DNA of 37,677 nucleotides. Source: Candidatus Thorarchaeota archaeon. GTDB lineage: Archaea > Asgardarchaeota > Thorarchaeia > Thorarchaeales > Thorarchaeaceae. Position 1 is the first letter of the stretch. Each line of letters opens with the position of its first letter. The position numbers and the translations under genes are program-made. Under the pieces are notes generated by a model. That model ran no database searches. It worked only from the letters and a program-made list of their open reading frames with translations, and was not told the origin of the DNA. This document shows positions 23,344 to 31,959 of this stretch, one piece after another. The stretch lies in contig SDNO01000004.1 in NCBI GenBank assembly GCA_004524435.1, positions 1 to 37,677 of the forward strand. Direction: 5' to 3'.

Positions 23344-25113
23344 CTAACTGATGAGTTTCTCAATCTCATCTTTCTGGCGAGCTATCTCATCAATAGGATT
23401 CCCAAACTCCAAGGAGCTCGCCGTGATATCGAGAGATTTTCTGAACATAGATACCCTTCCTTGAACAACCACATCCCGCCCTTGAATCTTCGGTCTTGCC
23501 AAGTCAATTGGTTCGGTCATGTTTCCTGTCTTCTCGATGAGTTTTTGAGCCTCATCTGCGGACATATCCAGCAACTGTTCCCCGGCCTCTCCGAATAGAG
23601 TCACGGTAATCGAGCCTGTTCCATCGTCTAGCACCACTTTGAACAGGGTCCTGTATTCCACATTTTCGATATCTCCGTGCACGTCACAGCTGAAGCCTTC
23701 TTCAGTTTCCTCAACCTTCTTACGGCAATCGGGACAGGCAGGGTATACCGGTCGGCTGTCAAAGATCTTCATAATATTGCCATAGATCTCGACATTCTTC
23801 TGGACCATGGATTCATCAATATCGCCAATCATGATTCTGTTTGCCCGTGTCGTAGGTCTGGCCGAAACCTCAGACACATCGAGTTCTTGCAGTGTGGAAT
23901 CGGAAGGATTCAACTCTATCTCACTTCGCCGCCCTGCATGGAATTCAACGCCACCGCGGAAGCCCTCTCGGACATATCCATGACGAACACGCACAACATC
24001 TTCTTCCTTGAGATCTGCTATCTCTTCAACATCGTCATTCCAGAAGGTCATTCTCGTGGTTCCCGTGTCATCTGCGACTATGATATTTTGAACACGCCCT
24101 TTTCCACCATCCCTCTCAAATTCATTGGGAGGAAATATCCGGATGACCTTCCCCTCGATGTCGACATCTCTCATCTCAACTGTCAAATCTTCAATATTCT
24201 TTCGTCCAAGAGGTTCGCTACTCACTCCGAAACCCTGAACTTCAACAGCATCAATGTCCTCTTCGACATCCCGTTCAATTATAGCTGACCTTCCAGAGTG
24301 GACCTCAACATCCCCATACCTTCCAGCCCGGGTGTAGGCCCCAGAGAGCCGGATGACCTCTCCCTCTTCTGCATCTTTCATCTGTTCTGCGTGCCCGTTC
24401 CAGAAGGTGACCCTTGTGCTGCCGGTTTCGTCAGCTCCAATCACGCTCAGAACCTTTCCTTCACTGCCATCAGATTTTCGTGTGAAGGTACTGAGTGGAA
24501 AGGCTCTTTGGACTTGAAACTTGATGCTAACGTCATACATATTCTCTTCCAGATTGGAGATGCTAGTTGTTTCATCTTTTGGAATTTCTATATCCAGATC
24601 ATCTAACTCGTATTCGTCTAGGACTTTCAGATTCCCCATTCTTCCCAGATTAAGCTCAAGCGAGTCTCTCAGACCTTTCTTCACGTAGGCATTTCGAATC
24701 TGAATGATACTCCCTACCGAAACGTAATCCTCAGAAACAGCTTTGGTCCGATCATCCCACAGGGCAACTCTCATCTTTCCGGTACTATCTGCAATCGTGA
24801 TGCTTGCAACTTTTCCTTCTCCTCCGTCAGACCTCGAAAAGGTCCGGACACCACTTACACCAACAACTTTCGCGGTGAGAGCGACGCTCCTTGTCGATTC
24901 CGTGATATCTTCAATCTTCATTCTTGCCCTAGCAGAGACTTGTTGGAGGTCAATCCCAAGCTCTCGAGCCACAATCATTGCGGCCGACTCCTCGTTGACA
25001 ACTTCGGGACCCAGCTCTTGTCTTTTCTCCTCAATCATTTTCATAATGTCTTTTCTCTCATATTCGGGAGAATTCTTCAGAATGAGCTGAATCGTTTCCT
25101 CTAGTGTTAGCAT
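23344..25113 (-). CDS. rpa: Replication protein A, large subunit type with several OB folds
   Basis: The single-stranded DNA binding protein used in replication and repair. After an N-terminal helical part come three repeated OB folds, each with the pattern (F/R)xxDGxxGKVxxIxxADxTGxxRVxxWxD: about residues 75-160, 190-285 and 310-400. A C-terminal OB fold carries a zinc finger around 457-478 (YPACPDCRKKVEE, then FSCDVHGD), as in the eukaryotic RPA70 C domain. The 589-residue length is large for archaeal RPA. The ATG at 25113 is preceded by a purine-rich run. It is transcribed divergently from the PolD large subunit gene. Confidence 0.92.
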   Translation of the reverse strand: MLTLEETIQLILKNSPEYERKDIMKMIEEKRQELGPEVVNEESAAMIVARELGIDLQQVSARARMKIEDITESTRSVALTAKVVGVSGVRTFSRSDGGEGKVASITIADSTGKMRVALWDDRTKAVSEDYVSVGSIIQIRNAYVKKGLRDSLELNLGRMGNLKVLDEYELDDLDIEIPKDETTSISNLEENMYDVSIKFQVQRAFPLSTFTRKSDGSEGKVLSVIGADETGSTRVTFWNGHAEQMKDAEEGEVIRLSGAYTRAGRYGDVEVHSGRSAIIERDVEEDIDAVEVQGFGVSSEPLGRKNIEDLTVEMRDVDIEGKVIRIFPPNEFERDGGKGRVQNIIVADDTGTTRMTFWNDDVEEIADLKEEDVVRVRHGYVREGFRGGVEFHAGRRSEIELNPSDSTLQELDVSEVSARPTTRANRIMIGDIDESMVQKNVEIYGNIMKIFDSRPVYPACPDCRKKVEETEEGFSCDVHGDIENVEYRTLFKVVLDDGTGSITVTLFGEAGEQLLDMSADEAQKLIEKTGNMTEPIDLARPKIQGRDVVVQGRVSMFRKSLDITASSLEFGNPIDEIARQKDEIEKLIS

Positions 25114-25162
25114 CTCTCTCTTCCCCGTGATGGTGGTTTCAGTCTGTTGTGTTCTCAGTTAG

Positions 25163-25172
25163 GCTTTAAAGC
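25163..25172. promoter_or_regulatory. Palindromic TATA box between rpa and the PolD large subunit
   Basis: GCTTTAAAGC is a perfect palindrome and the only good AT box in the gap. It fits rpa with a leader of about 30 bases, and polD2 with a leader of about 23 bases to the TTG at 25216 or about 68 to the ATG at 25261. Confidence 0.5.
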
Positions 25173-25260
25173 TCACTGCTCGTTATGACCGAGTTCTGGA
25201 GATGCATATTGATTCTTGGCAAAACCCAAAAGACTGGCTCTCCTGATATTTGAGTGGTTA

Positions 25261-28200
25261 ATGTTGTCGGACGAGGAACTCCCCCTACCAAAACACAGTA
25301 TTGCCTACAAGGCATACTTCAGTTCGCTTAACAATGAAGTGAAGAGAATCTATGCTGTTGCAGAGGCTGCAAGGGCCAAGGGCTACGACCCGGAACTCAA
25401 GGTGGAGATTCCTCCGGCACATGACGTTGCAGCCCGGGTAGAGGCAACTCTCGAGGGCCCCGTCGGCGTGGCAAAACGAATTCGTGAACTCCAGGAAACA
25501 ATGTCACGGGAAGAGGTTGCATTCGCCATAGCTAGAGAGATAGCCGAAGGATCACTGGGCAGGATTGAGGACAAAGAGAAGGCGGCAGACAAAGCTGTCC
25601 GTGTTGCTCTGGCAATCCTCACCGAGAGCATAACAGCTGCCCCCTTGGAGGGAATATCAAAGGTACGGATTCGGGGCTCAGGCGCTTCAGAATATCTTGC
25701 ACTCTATCTTGCTGGCCCCATCAGGGCTGCTGGCGGAACTGAGGCAGCAGTGACAGTCCTTGTTGCGGACTACGTCCGCCAAGTGTTGGGGTTGCCGGCT
25801 CTTGTTCCCACTGATGACGAAGTAGAACGTGCTCTGGAAGAGGTCGAGCTGTACGCGCGGAATGTACACCTTCAGTATCCTATACATCCTGAGCTTCTCC
25901 GGTTTGCCGCTTCTCACCTGCCGATAATGCTGACGGGTGAACCTACCGAGGACTATGAGGTATCGGGGAGTCGCGACTTACCACGAGTAGAATCAAATCG
26001 TGTCAGAGGAGGGTCGGTTCTCGTTCTGAACGACGGAGTAGTGGGCAGAGCCGCTAAACTGGCCAAAATTGTGAGCAGACTGGAAATGCCCGGTTGGGAC
26101 TGGCTCCAAGAGATTGCTAAGAAGGTGTCAAAGTCAGACTCATCGAAGAAGAAATCACAGAAGAGCCCGCTATCGCCCAAGGATGATTACTTGGCGGATG
26201 TCATCGGCGGTCGACCTGTCTTCTCGCACCCGTCCCGAAATGGTGGATTTCGTCTGCGATATGGCCGATCTAGAAACACCGGCTTAGCAGGGGTAGGCGT
26301 GCATCCTGCGACTATGTATATGGTGGATGAGTTTTTGGCTGCAGGGACTCATATCCGAACGGAACGTCCTGGAAAGGGATCGATAGTTGCACCTGTAGAC
26401 ACTATCGAGGGGCCCATAGTGCTTCTGAAGAATGGCACTGTCAGGCAGATTTCAGATGTTGGAGAGGCACAACGGCTCTGTGAGGAAGTCGAACGCATTA
26501 TCTTTCTAGGCGATATTCTTGTGGCTCTAGGAGAGTTCTTGGAAAACAACCATCCTCTGGTTCCCTCAGGCTATTGTGAGGAGTGGTGGTCCCATGAATT
26601 GGATGAGGCCTGTAGTCAACTAGGGAAAAAGGATTTCGAAATGGCACTGGAAAAGATTGGAATCAACAATGGCCGACTCGAGTCTTGGATCAAATCGCCG
26701 CTCACTGAAGTTCCAATGCCCGAAGAGGCTGTTTTAGCTTCTCATGTATTAGGAATACCACTTCACCCACGGTACGTGTATCGATGGCGAGTATTGTCTG
26801 TCGAAGAGATTTTCGAGCTTCGCACTTGGATTCTGGAAAAGAGAAAGACCACCAAGAGGAAGAGTCGAGATCGAGTTCTACTACCGGCGAACAGCCACCA
26901 GAAGACGTACTTGGAACGTCTTGGGGTTCCGCACAGAATTCTTGGTCCGACCGGACAGATAGAACTGCTCGACAATCCTGTCACTATCTATGCTCAGATA
27001 GGCGACAAGAAATCATCACCATCCGGCAACTCAGCACTTGAAGTTATCAACTCGTGTTCCACTGCTGAGATTGGGGACAAACTCGGATTCTCCATCGGGG
27101 CGCGCATGGGCCGTCCTGAGAAAGCCGAAGTGCGGAAAATGAGGCCTGCAGTTCAAGCGCTCTTTCCCGTTGGCCGGGCCCTCGGAACAGAAAGAGAGAT
27201 TGAGAAAGTTGCAAGTGAGAATGATCACTCACAGAATCAGACAACTCTATATGAAGAGAAACAATCTATACAGGAAACCAGCGACATTGATGTTGAACTC
27301 GTTTCTAGAGTCTGTCCGAAATGTGGTGCAGAAACATTCGAATCTAGATGTTCCCAATGCGGATCTCATACTCTAATCCAGAGGTGGTGTTCACATGAGG
27401 GCTGTGGACAACCCATTGATGAGAACACAGGTCGCTGTCCCTATAATCATGATATGAATCTAATCCGCGCCACAAGACCCAGACCGTTGCCCCAGGAGCT
27501 TGCCTTGCATCTTGAACGAATCAAGAGCGAGATTGGCGAGCACCAGATGTACGGGGTCAAGGGAGTACTTGGACTCACGAACGACTACAAGATTCCCGAG
27601 TATCTCGGAAAAGGAATTCTGAGAGCGAAGCATGAGGTGTATTGCTACCGGGACGGTACTGCTCGATTTGATGCTACGGACGCTCCCCTGACCCATTTCA
27701 TACCTAGGGAGATTGGCGTCTCCCTTTCCAAGCTGAAAGACATGGGGTATACGACAGATGTCAATGGGGACAAGCTCGTCTCTGACGAGCAGGTAGTCGA
27801 GTTGAAGGCACAAGACCTCATAGTTTCCGAGAAATGTGCAGACTACATGGTCCGCGTTGGTCTTTTCATAGATGACTGTCTGGAGAAGATCTATGGACTT
27901 GACAGATACTACAGATTCACGAATCAAGAAGATATTCTGGGCACACTGGTGATTGGTCTTGCTCCTCATACATCTGCAGGAATAATTGGCAGGATTGTCG
28001 GATTCACTAATGCTAGTGTCTGCTATGCACACCCATACTGGCATGCCGCGAAGAGACGCAACTGTGACGGTGATGAGGATGCTTTGATACTGGTAATGGA
28101 CGCTCTTATCAACTTCTCAAAGGCATACCTGCCCGCGGGGCGAGGGGGATTCATGGATGCGCCTCTCGTTTTGTCAGTAATCCTGAACCCAGAGGAAGTC

Positions 28201-28806
28201 GATGATGAAAGTCACAACATGGAGGTCTGTAGTAGGTACCCGGCTGAATTCTATCGACATGTTTCAAAAGCAAAACATCCTCGAGAAGTAGAATCGCTTG
28301 TAGACATCATTGCCAACCGTCTGGACTCAGAAGCGCAATATGAGGGATTCCAGTTCACTCATGCTACAAGTTCCATTGACTCTGGTCCAAGAAACACGCG
28401 CTACAAGACTCTAGGAAGCATGTTAGAGAAGCTCGAGGCACAACTAAGACTTGCTAAACTGATTGATGCAGTAGATGAGAAAGATGTGGCTGAACGGGTC
28501 ATCTCTCATCATTTCATTCGTGATATCCGCGGCAATCTTCGTGCATATTCTACTCAGAAGATTCAGTGCAGACGCTGTAATCGTGTATACAGAAGGATTC
28601 CACTATCAGGCATCTGCGAGTGTGGTTCACCGCTCTCTCTCACTGTCAGTCAAAAGAATATCTCAAAGTACCTTGAGATGTCAGAGAAGATTATCAATGA
28701 TAACGGCCTGGGTGGCTATCTGGGGCAGAGAATACGTCTCATCCAGTCAGCCCTAGACTCTCTATTCTTCACAGAACAGACAAGTCTGGAGGACTTCTTT
28801 ATCTGA
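25261..28806 (+). CDS. polC: DNA polymerase D large (catalytic) subunit DP2
   Basis: The polymerase subunit of the archaeal replicative PolD, with the double-psi barrel fold shared with RNA polymerases. Recognisable parts are YFSSLNNEVKRIYAVAEAARAKG near the N-terminus in two pieces, LAGPIRAAGGTEAAVTVL, GVGVHPATMYMVDEF, ETKSC-like zinc regions CPKCGAETFESRCSQC (about residue 685), the catalytic NCDGDEDALILVMD (about 934-947) and a C-terminal zinc finger CRRCNRVYRR with CECG. At 1181 residues it is full length and without an intein. The ATG at 25261 gives the usual N-terminus; a TTG at 25216 is possible and nearer the TATA box. DP1 is not in the window. The gene ends flush against the CBS gene. 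Confidence 0.96.
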   Translation: MLSDEELPLPKHSIAYKAYFSSLNNEVKRIYAVAEAARAKGYDPELKVEIPPAHDVAARVEATLEGPVGVAKRIRELQETMSREEVAFAIAREIAEGSLGRIEDKEKAADKAVRVALAILTESITAAPLEGISKVRIRGSGASEYLALYLAGPIRAAGGTEAAVTVLVADYVRQVLGLPALVPTDDEVERALEEVELYARNVHLQYPIHPELLRFAASHLPIMLTGEPTEDYEVSGSRDLPRVESNRVRGGSVLVLNDGVVGRAAKLAKIVSRLEMPGWDWLQEIAKKVSKSDSSKKKSQKSPLSPKDDYLADVIGGRPVFSHPSRNGGFRLRYGRSRNTGLAGVGVHPATMYMVDEFLAAGTHIRTERPGKGSIVAPVDTIEGPIVLLKNGTVRQISDVGEAQRLCEEVERIIFLGDILVALGEFLENNHPLVPSGYCEEWWSHELDEACSQLGKKDFEMALEKIGINNGRLESWIKSPLTEVPMPEEAVLASHVLGIPLHPRYVYRWRVLSVEEIFELRTWILEKRKTTKRKSRDRVLLPANSHQKTYLERLGVPHRILGPTGQIELLDNPVTIYAQIGDKKSSPSGNSALEVINSCSTAEIGDKLGFSIGARMGRPEKAEVRKMRPAVQALFPVGRALGTEREIEKVASENDHSQNQTTLYEEKQSIQETSDIDVELVSRVCPKCGAETFESRCSQCGSHTLIQRWCSHEGCGQPIDENTGRCPYNHDMNLIRATRPRPLPQELALHLERIKSEIGEHQMYGVKGVLGLTNDYKIPEYLGKGILRAKHEVYCYRDGTARFDATDAPLTHFIPREIGVSLSKLKDMGYTTDVNGDKLVSDEQVVELKAQDLIVSEKCADYMVRVGLFIDDCLEKIYGLDRYYRFTNQEDILGTLVIGLAPHTSAGIIGRIVGFTNASVCYAHPYWHAAKRRNCDGDEDALILVMDALINFSKAYLPAGRGGFMDAPLVLSVILNPEEVDDESHNMEVCSRYPAEFYRHVSKAKHPREVESLVDIIANRLDSEAQYEGFQFTHATSSIDSGPRNTRYKTLGSMLEKLEAQLRLAKLIDAVDEKDVAERVISHHFIRDIRGNLRAYSTQKIQCRRCNRVYRRIPLSGICECGSPLSLTVSQKNISKYLEMSEKIINDNGLGGYLGQRIRLIQSALDSLFFTEQTSLEDFFI

Positions 28807-29658
28807 TCAGGCATGCTCCAGAGATAGCTGCAACAGACTCCTGTCTTCAATCATCCCAATGAGATTGCCGGTTGCTGAGATAACGGGAGCTTGGTCGATA
28901 TTGTTCTTTCTAAGTGTCTGAACGCATTCTGAAACCGTTGTGACTTCACTCACAGTGATGATGTTCTTGGTCATTATGGCTTCGATGGGTACGTTCGGCA
29001 ATTTGAGTAGCTTCTTAGTCACGACCAGGAAGTCTTTGGACGTCCATCCCCAATCTGCCGCACTATCAGTGCCGCTGTAGGTCTTCGAGATATTATCTTC
29101 GATAGTCACTTCGGACAGACGCACGAAATCCGTGACAGAAATCATTCCTGATATTCCGCCTGCAGCATTCAGCACCACCAAGTTCGTGACACCTGCCATC
29201 TCCATAATGAGGTATGAGAGTGGGAGAGGGGTTTGTTCCCAGATGGCATTCACTTGTGTCCTGACAAAATCGCGGATATCCATCTCCTCAAACTTCTCTT
29301 TGCCTTCCAGTACGGCACCAAGGATATCAGCTACCGTAATGAGCCCAACCAGTTCGTCGTTGTCGACAACTGGGAGCCTACGAAAATCGTTCTCCAACAT
29401 TATTCTTGCAGCTGTCTTGACTTCGGACCGAGGGGTTACGGTCTTGGGGTCTCTTATCATCAGTAGTGCCAACTGATTCTCATCGGCCTTTTGCAATAGA
29501 TCAGTTCTTGTCACAATTCCCACTAGTTTCTTGGTTCCCTTTTTTACGACTGGCAAGCCCATGATTTCTTGCTCTGCCATAATCTGTAGAACATCCTCTC
29601 TTGTGCCAGGAACGGATACATAGACTATGTCTGACTGCATGCAATCTGATACCTTCAT
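28807..29658 (-). CDS. Protein with four CBS motifs
   Basis: CBS motifs bind adenine nucleotides and act as energy or ligand sensors. The 283-residue product has two intact motifs (MQSDIVYVSVPG to GIVTRTDLLQ, and MIRDPKTVTPRS to GLITVADILG), a degenerate third ending SGMISVTDFVRL, and a fourth (IMTKNIITVSEV to GMIEDRSLL). No other domain is present. The ATG at 29658 is chosen because the upstream frame reaches back past the TATA box. The predicted leader is about 85 bases and has GGAG-tcg-CTCC just before the ATG, which could hide the ribosome binding site. Its stop is adjacent to that of polC. Target unknown. Confidence 0.85.
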   Translation of the reverse strand: MKVSDCMQSDIVYVSVPGTREDVLQIMAEQEIMGLPVVKKGTKKLVGIVTRTDLLQKADENQLALLMIRDPKTVTPRSEVKTAARIMLENDFRRLPVVDNDELVGLITVADILGAVLEGKEKFEEMDIRDFVRTQVNAIWEQTPLPLSYLIMEMAGVTNLVVLNAAGGISGMISVTDFVRLSEVTIEDNISKTYSGTDSAADWGWTSKDFLVVTKKLLKLPNVPIEAIMTKNIITVSEVTTVSECVQTLRKNNIDQAPVISATGNLIGMIEDRSLLQLSLEHA

Positions 29659-29764
29659 TGTAGGAGCGACTCCGGTATTGAGAAATTTCGTTGGTCGATT
29701 CGACTCTGCTGGAATATCTGGGTTTTGGCCAACACAACAGAATGTGATAAGGGCACTCGCCGAC

Positions 29765-29774
29765 CTTTTTAATG
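29765..29774 (-). promoter_or_regulatory. TATA-like box for the CBS gene
   Basis: CATTAAAAAG on the minus strand predicts transcription from about 29743 and so rules out the longer open frame that begins at 29793. Confidence 0.5.
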
Positions 29775-29820
29775 TATCCTTAGGTTGAACCAATAAACTG
29801 CCTGCTCTCCAGTCAGTCCT

Positions 29821-30381
29821 TTACCAAGGATTCTCCTTGAAACCCAGAAGGTATCCTCCCACATTCGATACCCAATGCACTAACAGGGTCACGGAAATGA
29901 GCACAATCACGTAGATGGGACTTGGTTGCAGAAAAGGGGAGGCTAAAGCAAGCGCCGCGATGATGAAACCAAGCTGATCCAGCACTGGGGCTGGCCCGCC
30001 ACTCTCAAGACTTACTCTTCTCTTGACAAATGAACCTATCATATCACCAAGGAGCGCTCCAATTGATAGTAACACGGTTGTGGGAAATGACATGAAGAGA
30101 ATCTCTTCCATCTGGGCAGTGACAACTACATAATCAGACATGATTGGGAGAAGAAACGGTGCAAGGAGCACCTGCGCAGCGCCGGTAAGGACTCCAAATA
30201 GAACTCCAACGAGGAAGCCACGAACTGTCTTGCCGTCACCCAGAATTCTTCTTCCGTCACGGAATCTCTTGCCTCTATCGATTGGGGCACCACCACCGAA
30301 GATGACAGGGGTGGAATTTGCTATCCAAGCGGGTAGACCAAGCCACAATGCCAGCTCGACAATTGCTATCTCCTCGTACAT
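29821..30381 (-). CDS. carS: CDP-archaeol synthase
   Basis: A membrane enzyme that joins CTP and digeranylgeranylglyceryl phosphate to make CDP-archaeol, the activated precursor of polar lipids. The 186-residue product has about five hydrophobic helices and the family motifs ALWLGLPAWIANSTPVIFGGG (in two parts), DRGKRFRDGRRILGDGKTVRGF, IGALLGDMIGSFVKRR and the end VHWVSNVGGYLLG. The ATG at 30381 lies 41 bases after radB. Together with egsA and the mevalonate operon it covers much of archaeal lipid synthesis, although the genes are scattered. Confidence 0.94.
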   Translation of the reverse strand: MYEEIAIVELALWLGLPAWIANSTPVIFGGGAPIDRGKRFRDGRRILGDGKTVRGFLVGVLFGVLTGAAQVLLAPFLLPIMSDYVVVTAQMEEILFMSFPTTVLLSIGALLGDMIGSFVKRRVSLESGGPAPVLDQLGFIIAALALASPFLQPSPIYVIVLISVTLLVHWVSNVGGYLLGFKENPW

Positions 30382-30422
30382 CTAGTGGCGCTCCCTATCA
30401 CGTCTGCTGAATGCATTGTTTT

Positions 30423-31136
30423 TCACTCTTGTTGTATGTTGTCTTCAAGGGCAAATCCCCGGTCTTGGATTAGCAGTCTTATTCGAGCTTTTTCTGAGCG
30501 GAGATCCATTCGCTCAACCACCCTCTGAGAACTCGCATTACCAACCTTCAGCCTAAGTGTCACATCCGACCAGTATTCCATGATGTTCTTCGCCACCGGC
30601 TCGAAATCGTCAGTCCCATCAAGCTTAGCCCTGACCTGATTCAGTACCAAGACTGCAATACCCCTCTGACTAGCAATACCCTTCAGAAAACCAGCTTGCC
30701 GGTTGAGTTCCCGGTGTGCTGCATAATTCGTCTTCTTATCATCTAGGGAAACTCTATACAGGCGGGTTAGCGTATCAATCACGATAAGACGTGTACTCTC
30801 TGGAGCATAAAGCTCGAGATCTTCAATAATCTCTCCTTGTTCCGAGAAGTCTTTGGGCACAATGATATTGATGGCGTCCACAAGTTCTTGGTATGGTCTA
30901 CCGGCCATCTGTTCCAATCTCTCAATCGGTGAGGACCCCTCTGAGTTCACGTACACAGTGTGATATCCCATCCGAAGAGATGACAGGACGAATTCAAGTC
31001 CAAGAGTTGTCTTTCCTGATCCAGCTCTTCCATAGACATGAGTGATATTGCCCGTACGAATGCCCCCTCCAAGCATCAAATCGAGCCGTGAGATTCTGGA
31101 CGGAAGAGTCAAAGGGGATATCACCACAAGCGGCAT
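30423..31136 (-). CDS. radB: RadB recombinase paralogue
   Basis: A RecA/RadA-family ATPase without the N-terminal DNA-binding domain, thought to assist RadA in recombination. The 237-residue protein begins with the core: ISRLDLMLGGGIRTGNITHVY, Walker A GRAGSGKTT, YVNSEG, Walker B RLIVIDTLTRLYR and VLVLNQVRAK. The length and missing helix-hairpin-helix region mark it as RadB rather than RadA. The ATG at 31136 is preceded only by a short gap shared with the divergent RuvC-like gene. carS follows on the same strand. Confidence 0.93.
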   Translation of the reverse strand: MPLVVISPLTLPSRISRLDLMLGGGIRTGNITHVYGRAGSGKTTLGLEFVLSSLRMGYHTVYVNSEGSSPIERLEQMAGRPYQELVDAINIIVPKDFSEQGEIIEDLELYAPESTRLIVIDTLTRLYRVSLDDKKTNYAAHRELNRQAGFLKGIASQRGIAVLVLNQVRAKLDGTDDFEPVAKNIMEYWSDVTLRLKVGNASSQRVVERMDLRSEKARIRLLIQDRGFALEDNIQQE

Positions 31137-31182
31137 ACAATATCAGAGTGATAAGGATAGCTCCAGAGAGGACAAATGAAGC

Positions 31183-31959
31183 ATGTCACGTCCAGAGATT
31201 GCTATTGCCACTGAGAAGCCCAAGACTCTCTATTTGACGCTGGAGATTCTCAAGAAACTCGAGCTGTCTTCTGTCGTCTGCACCCCCAATGATAAGGCGT
31301 GCGGTTTAGCAAAGGTGCTTCTGTCCACAGAAGACGAGGCACCAGATCTCTCTGATTCCCGTCTTGTTCTACTGGGAGAAGAACCCGATGAGGAGCAAGT
31401 GCGAATCGAAATTTTCATGCGGCTGAATGGTATCACTTACCCATCAGTCATTGTTTCAGGTATTGACCCGGGCTATAGATACGGCCTTGCTCTGAATATG
31501 GATGAGATTGTGGTATCGACTCACATCACGCGTTCTCCTCTGAAGGCAGCTGATATTGTGTCCCACTGGAACAAATACATCTCAGAGAGCTATCCGGATT
31601 GTCGTTTTCTGATACGAGTGGGAACCGGATCCCCCCTCTATACAGTGCTCGTTCTTCGACCGATACTTGAAGAGATTTTCCCAACTGAAATTGAGCTGGT
31701 GGATGAGCATCACACGACCATTACCAGTGGTCCGGATGCCGACATATCATCGGCTGTCCTCATTGCCCTTAGACCCGGGGAGCCAATCACAACCTCGAGT
31801 CTAACACTGGAACCAAAGACAGGCCACATCCGTTCTCTTAAACGACTTGCTAACAGACTTACCAACGGACGCGTGGCCATCTCTACAAGTGAGGCAAAGA
31901 GAGTGCTAGCGGGCACCCTCTCGCTGAAGGAGATTGTCACTCCAACTCCGCGCCATTGA
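31183..31959 (+). CDS. Uncharacterised protein with a RuvC-like (RNase H fold) nuclease domain
   Basis: A 258-residue protein. The central part has SVIVSGIDPGYRYGLALN, the first strand of RuvC-type nucleases with Asp95, followed by a helix and CRFLIRVGTGSP as a further strand. Near the end of the domain are IELVDEHHTTI (D174, E175) and GPDADISSAVLIAL, where D185 or D187 takes the place of the final RuvC aspartate before a helix. The N-terminal 85 residues have alternating strands and helices and an unknown role; the C-terminal 50 are basic. I infer a nuclease, possibly for DNA junctions, because radB is divergent and an XPD/Rad3 helicase converges on it. The 3' end overlaps the helicase gene by 23 bases. 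Confidence 0.7.
   Translation: MSRPEIAIATEKPKTLYLTLEILKKLELSSVVCTPNDKACGLAKVLLSTEDEAPDLSDSRLVLLGEEPDEEQVRIEIFMRLNGITYPSVIVSGIDPGYRYGLALNMDEIVVSTHITRSPLKAADIVSHWNKYISESYPDCRFLIRVGTGSPLYTVLVLRPILEEIFPTEIELVDEHHTTITSGPDADISSAVLIALRPGEPITTSSLTLEPKTGHIRSLKRLANRLTNGRVAISTSEAKRVLAGTLSLKEIVTPTPRH

Noticed and set aside
23677-24288. Plus-strand frame of 203 codons inside rpa
   Set aside because: It is antisense to the well-supported RPA repeats and resembles no protein; its length follows from codon use on the other strand.
25114-25260. A replication origin between rpa and polC
   Set aside because: No ORB-like repeats or long AT-rich unwinding element is visible, and no Cdc6/Orc1 gene is nearby; the gap is explained by promoters.
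27460-28044. Minus-strand frame of 194 codons inside polC
   Set aside because: It is antisense to the conserved DP2 catalytic region and has no ribosome binding site or recognisable motif.
25261-28806. An intein in the PolD large subunit
   Set aside because: The motifs run on without an insertion, and the length is normal.
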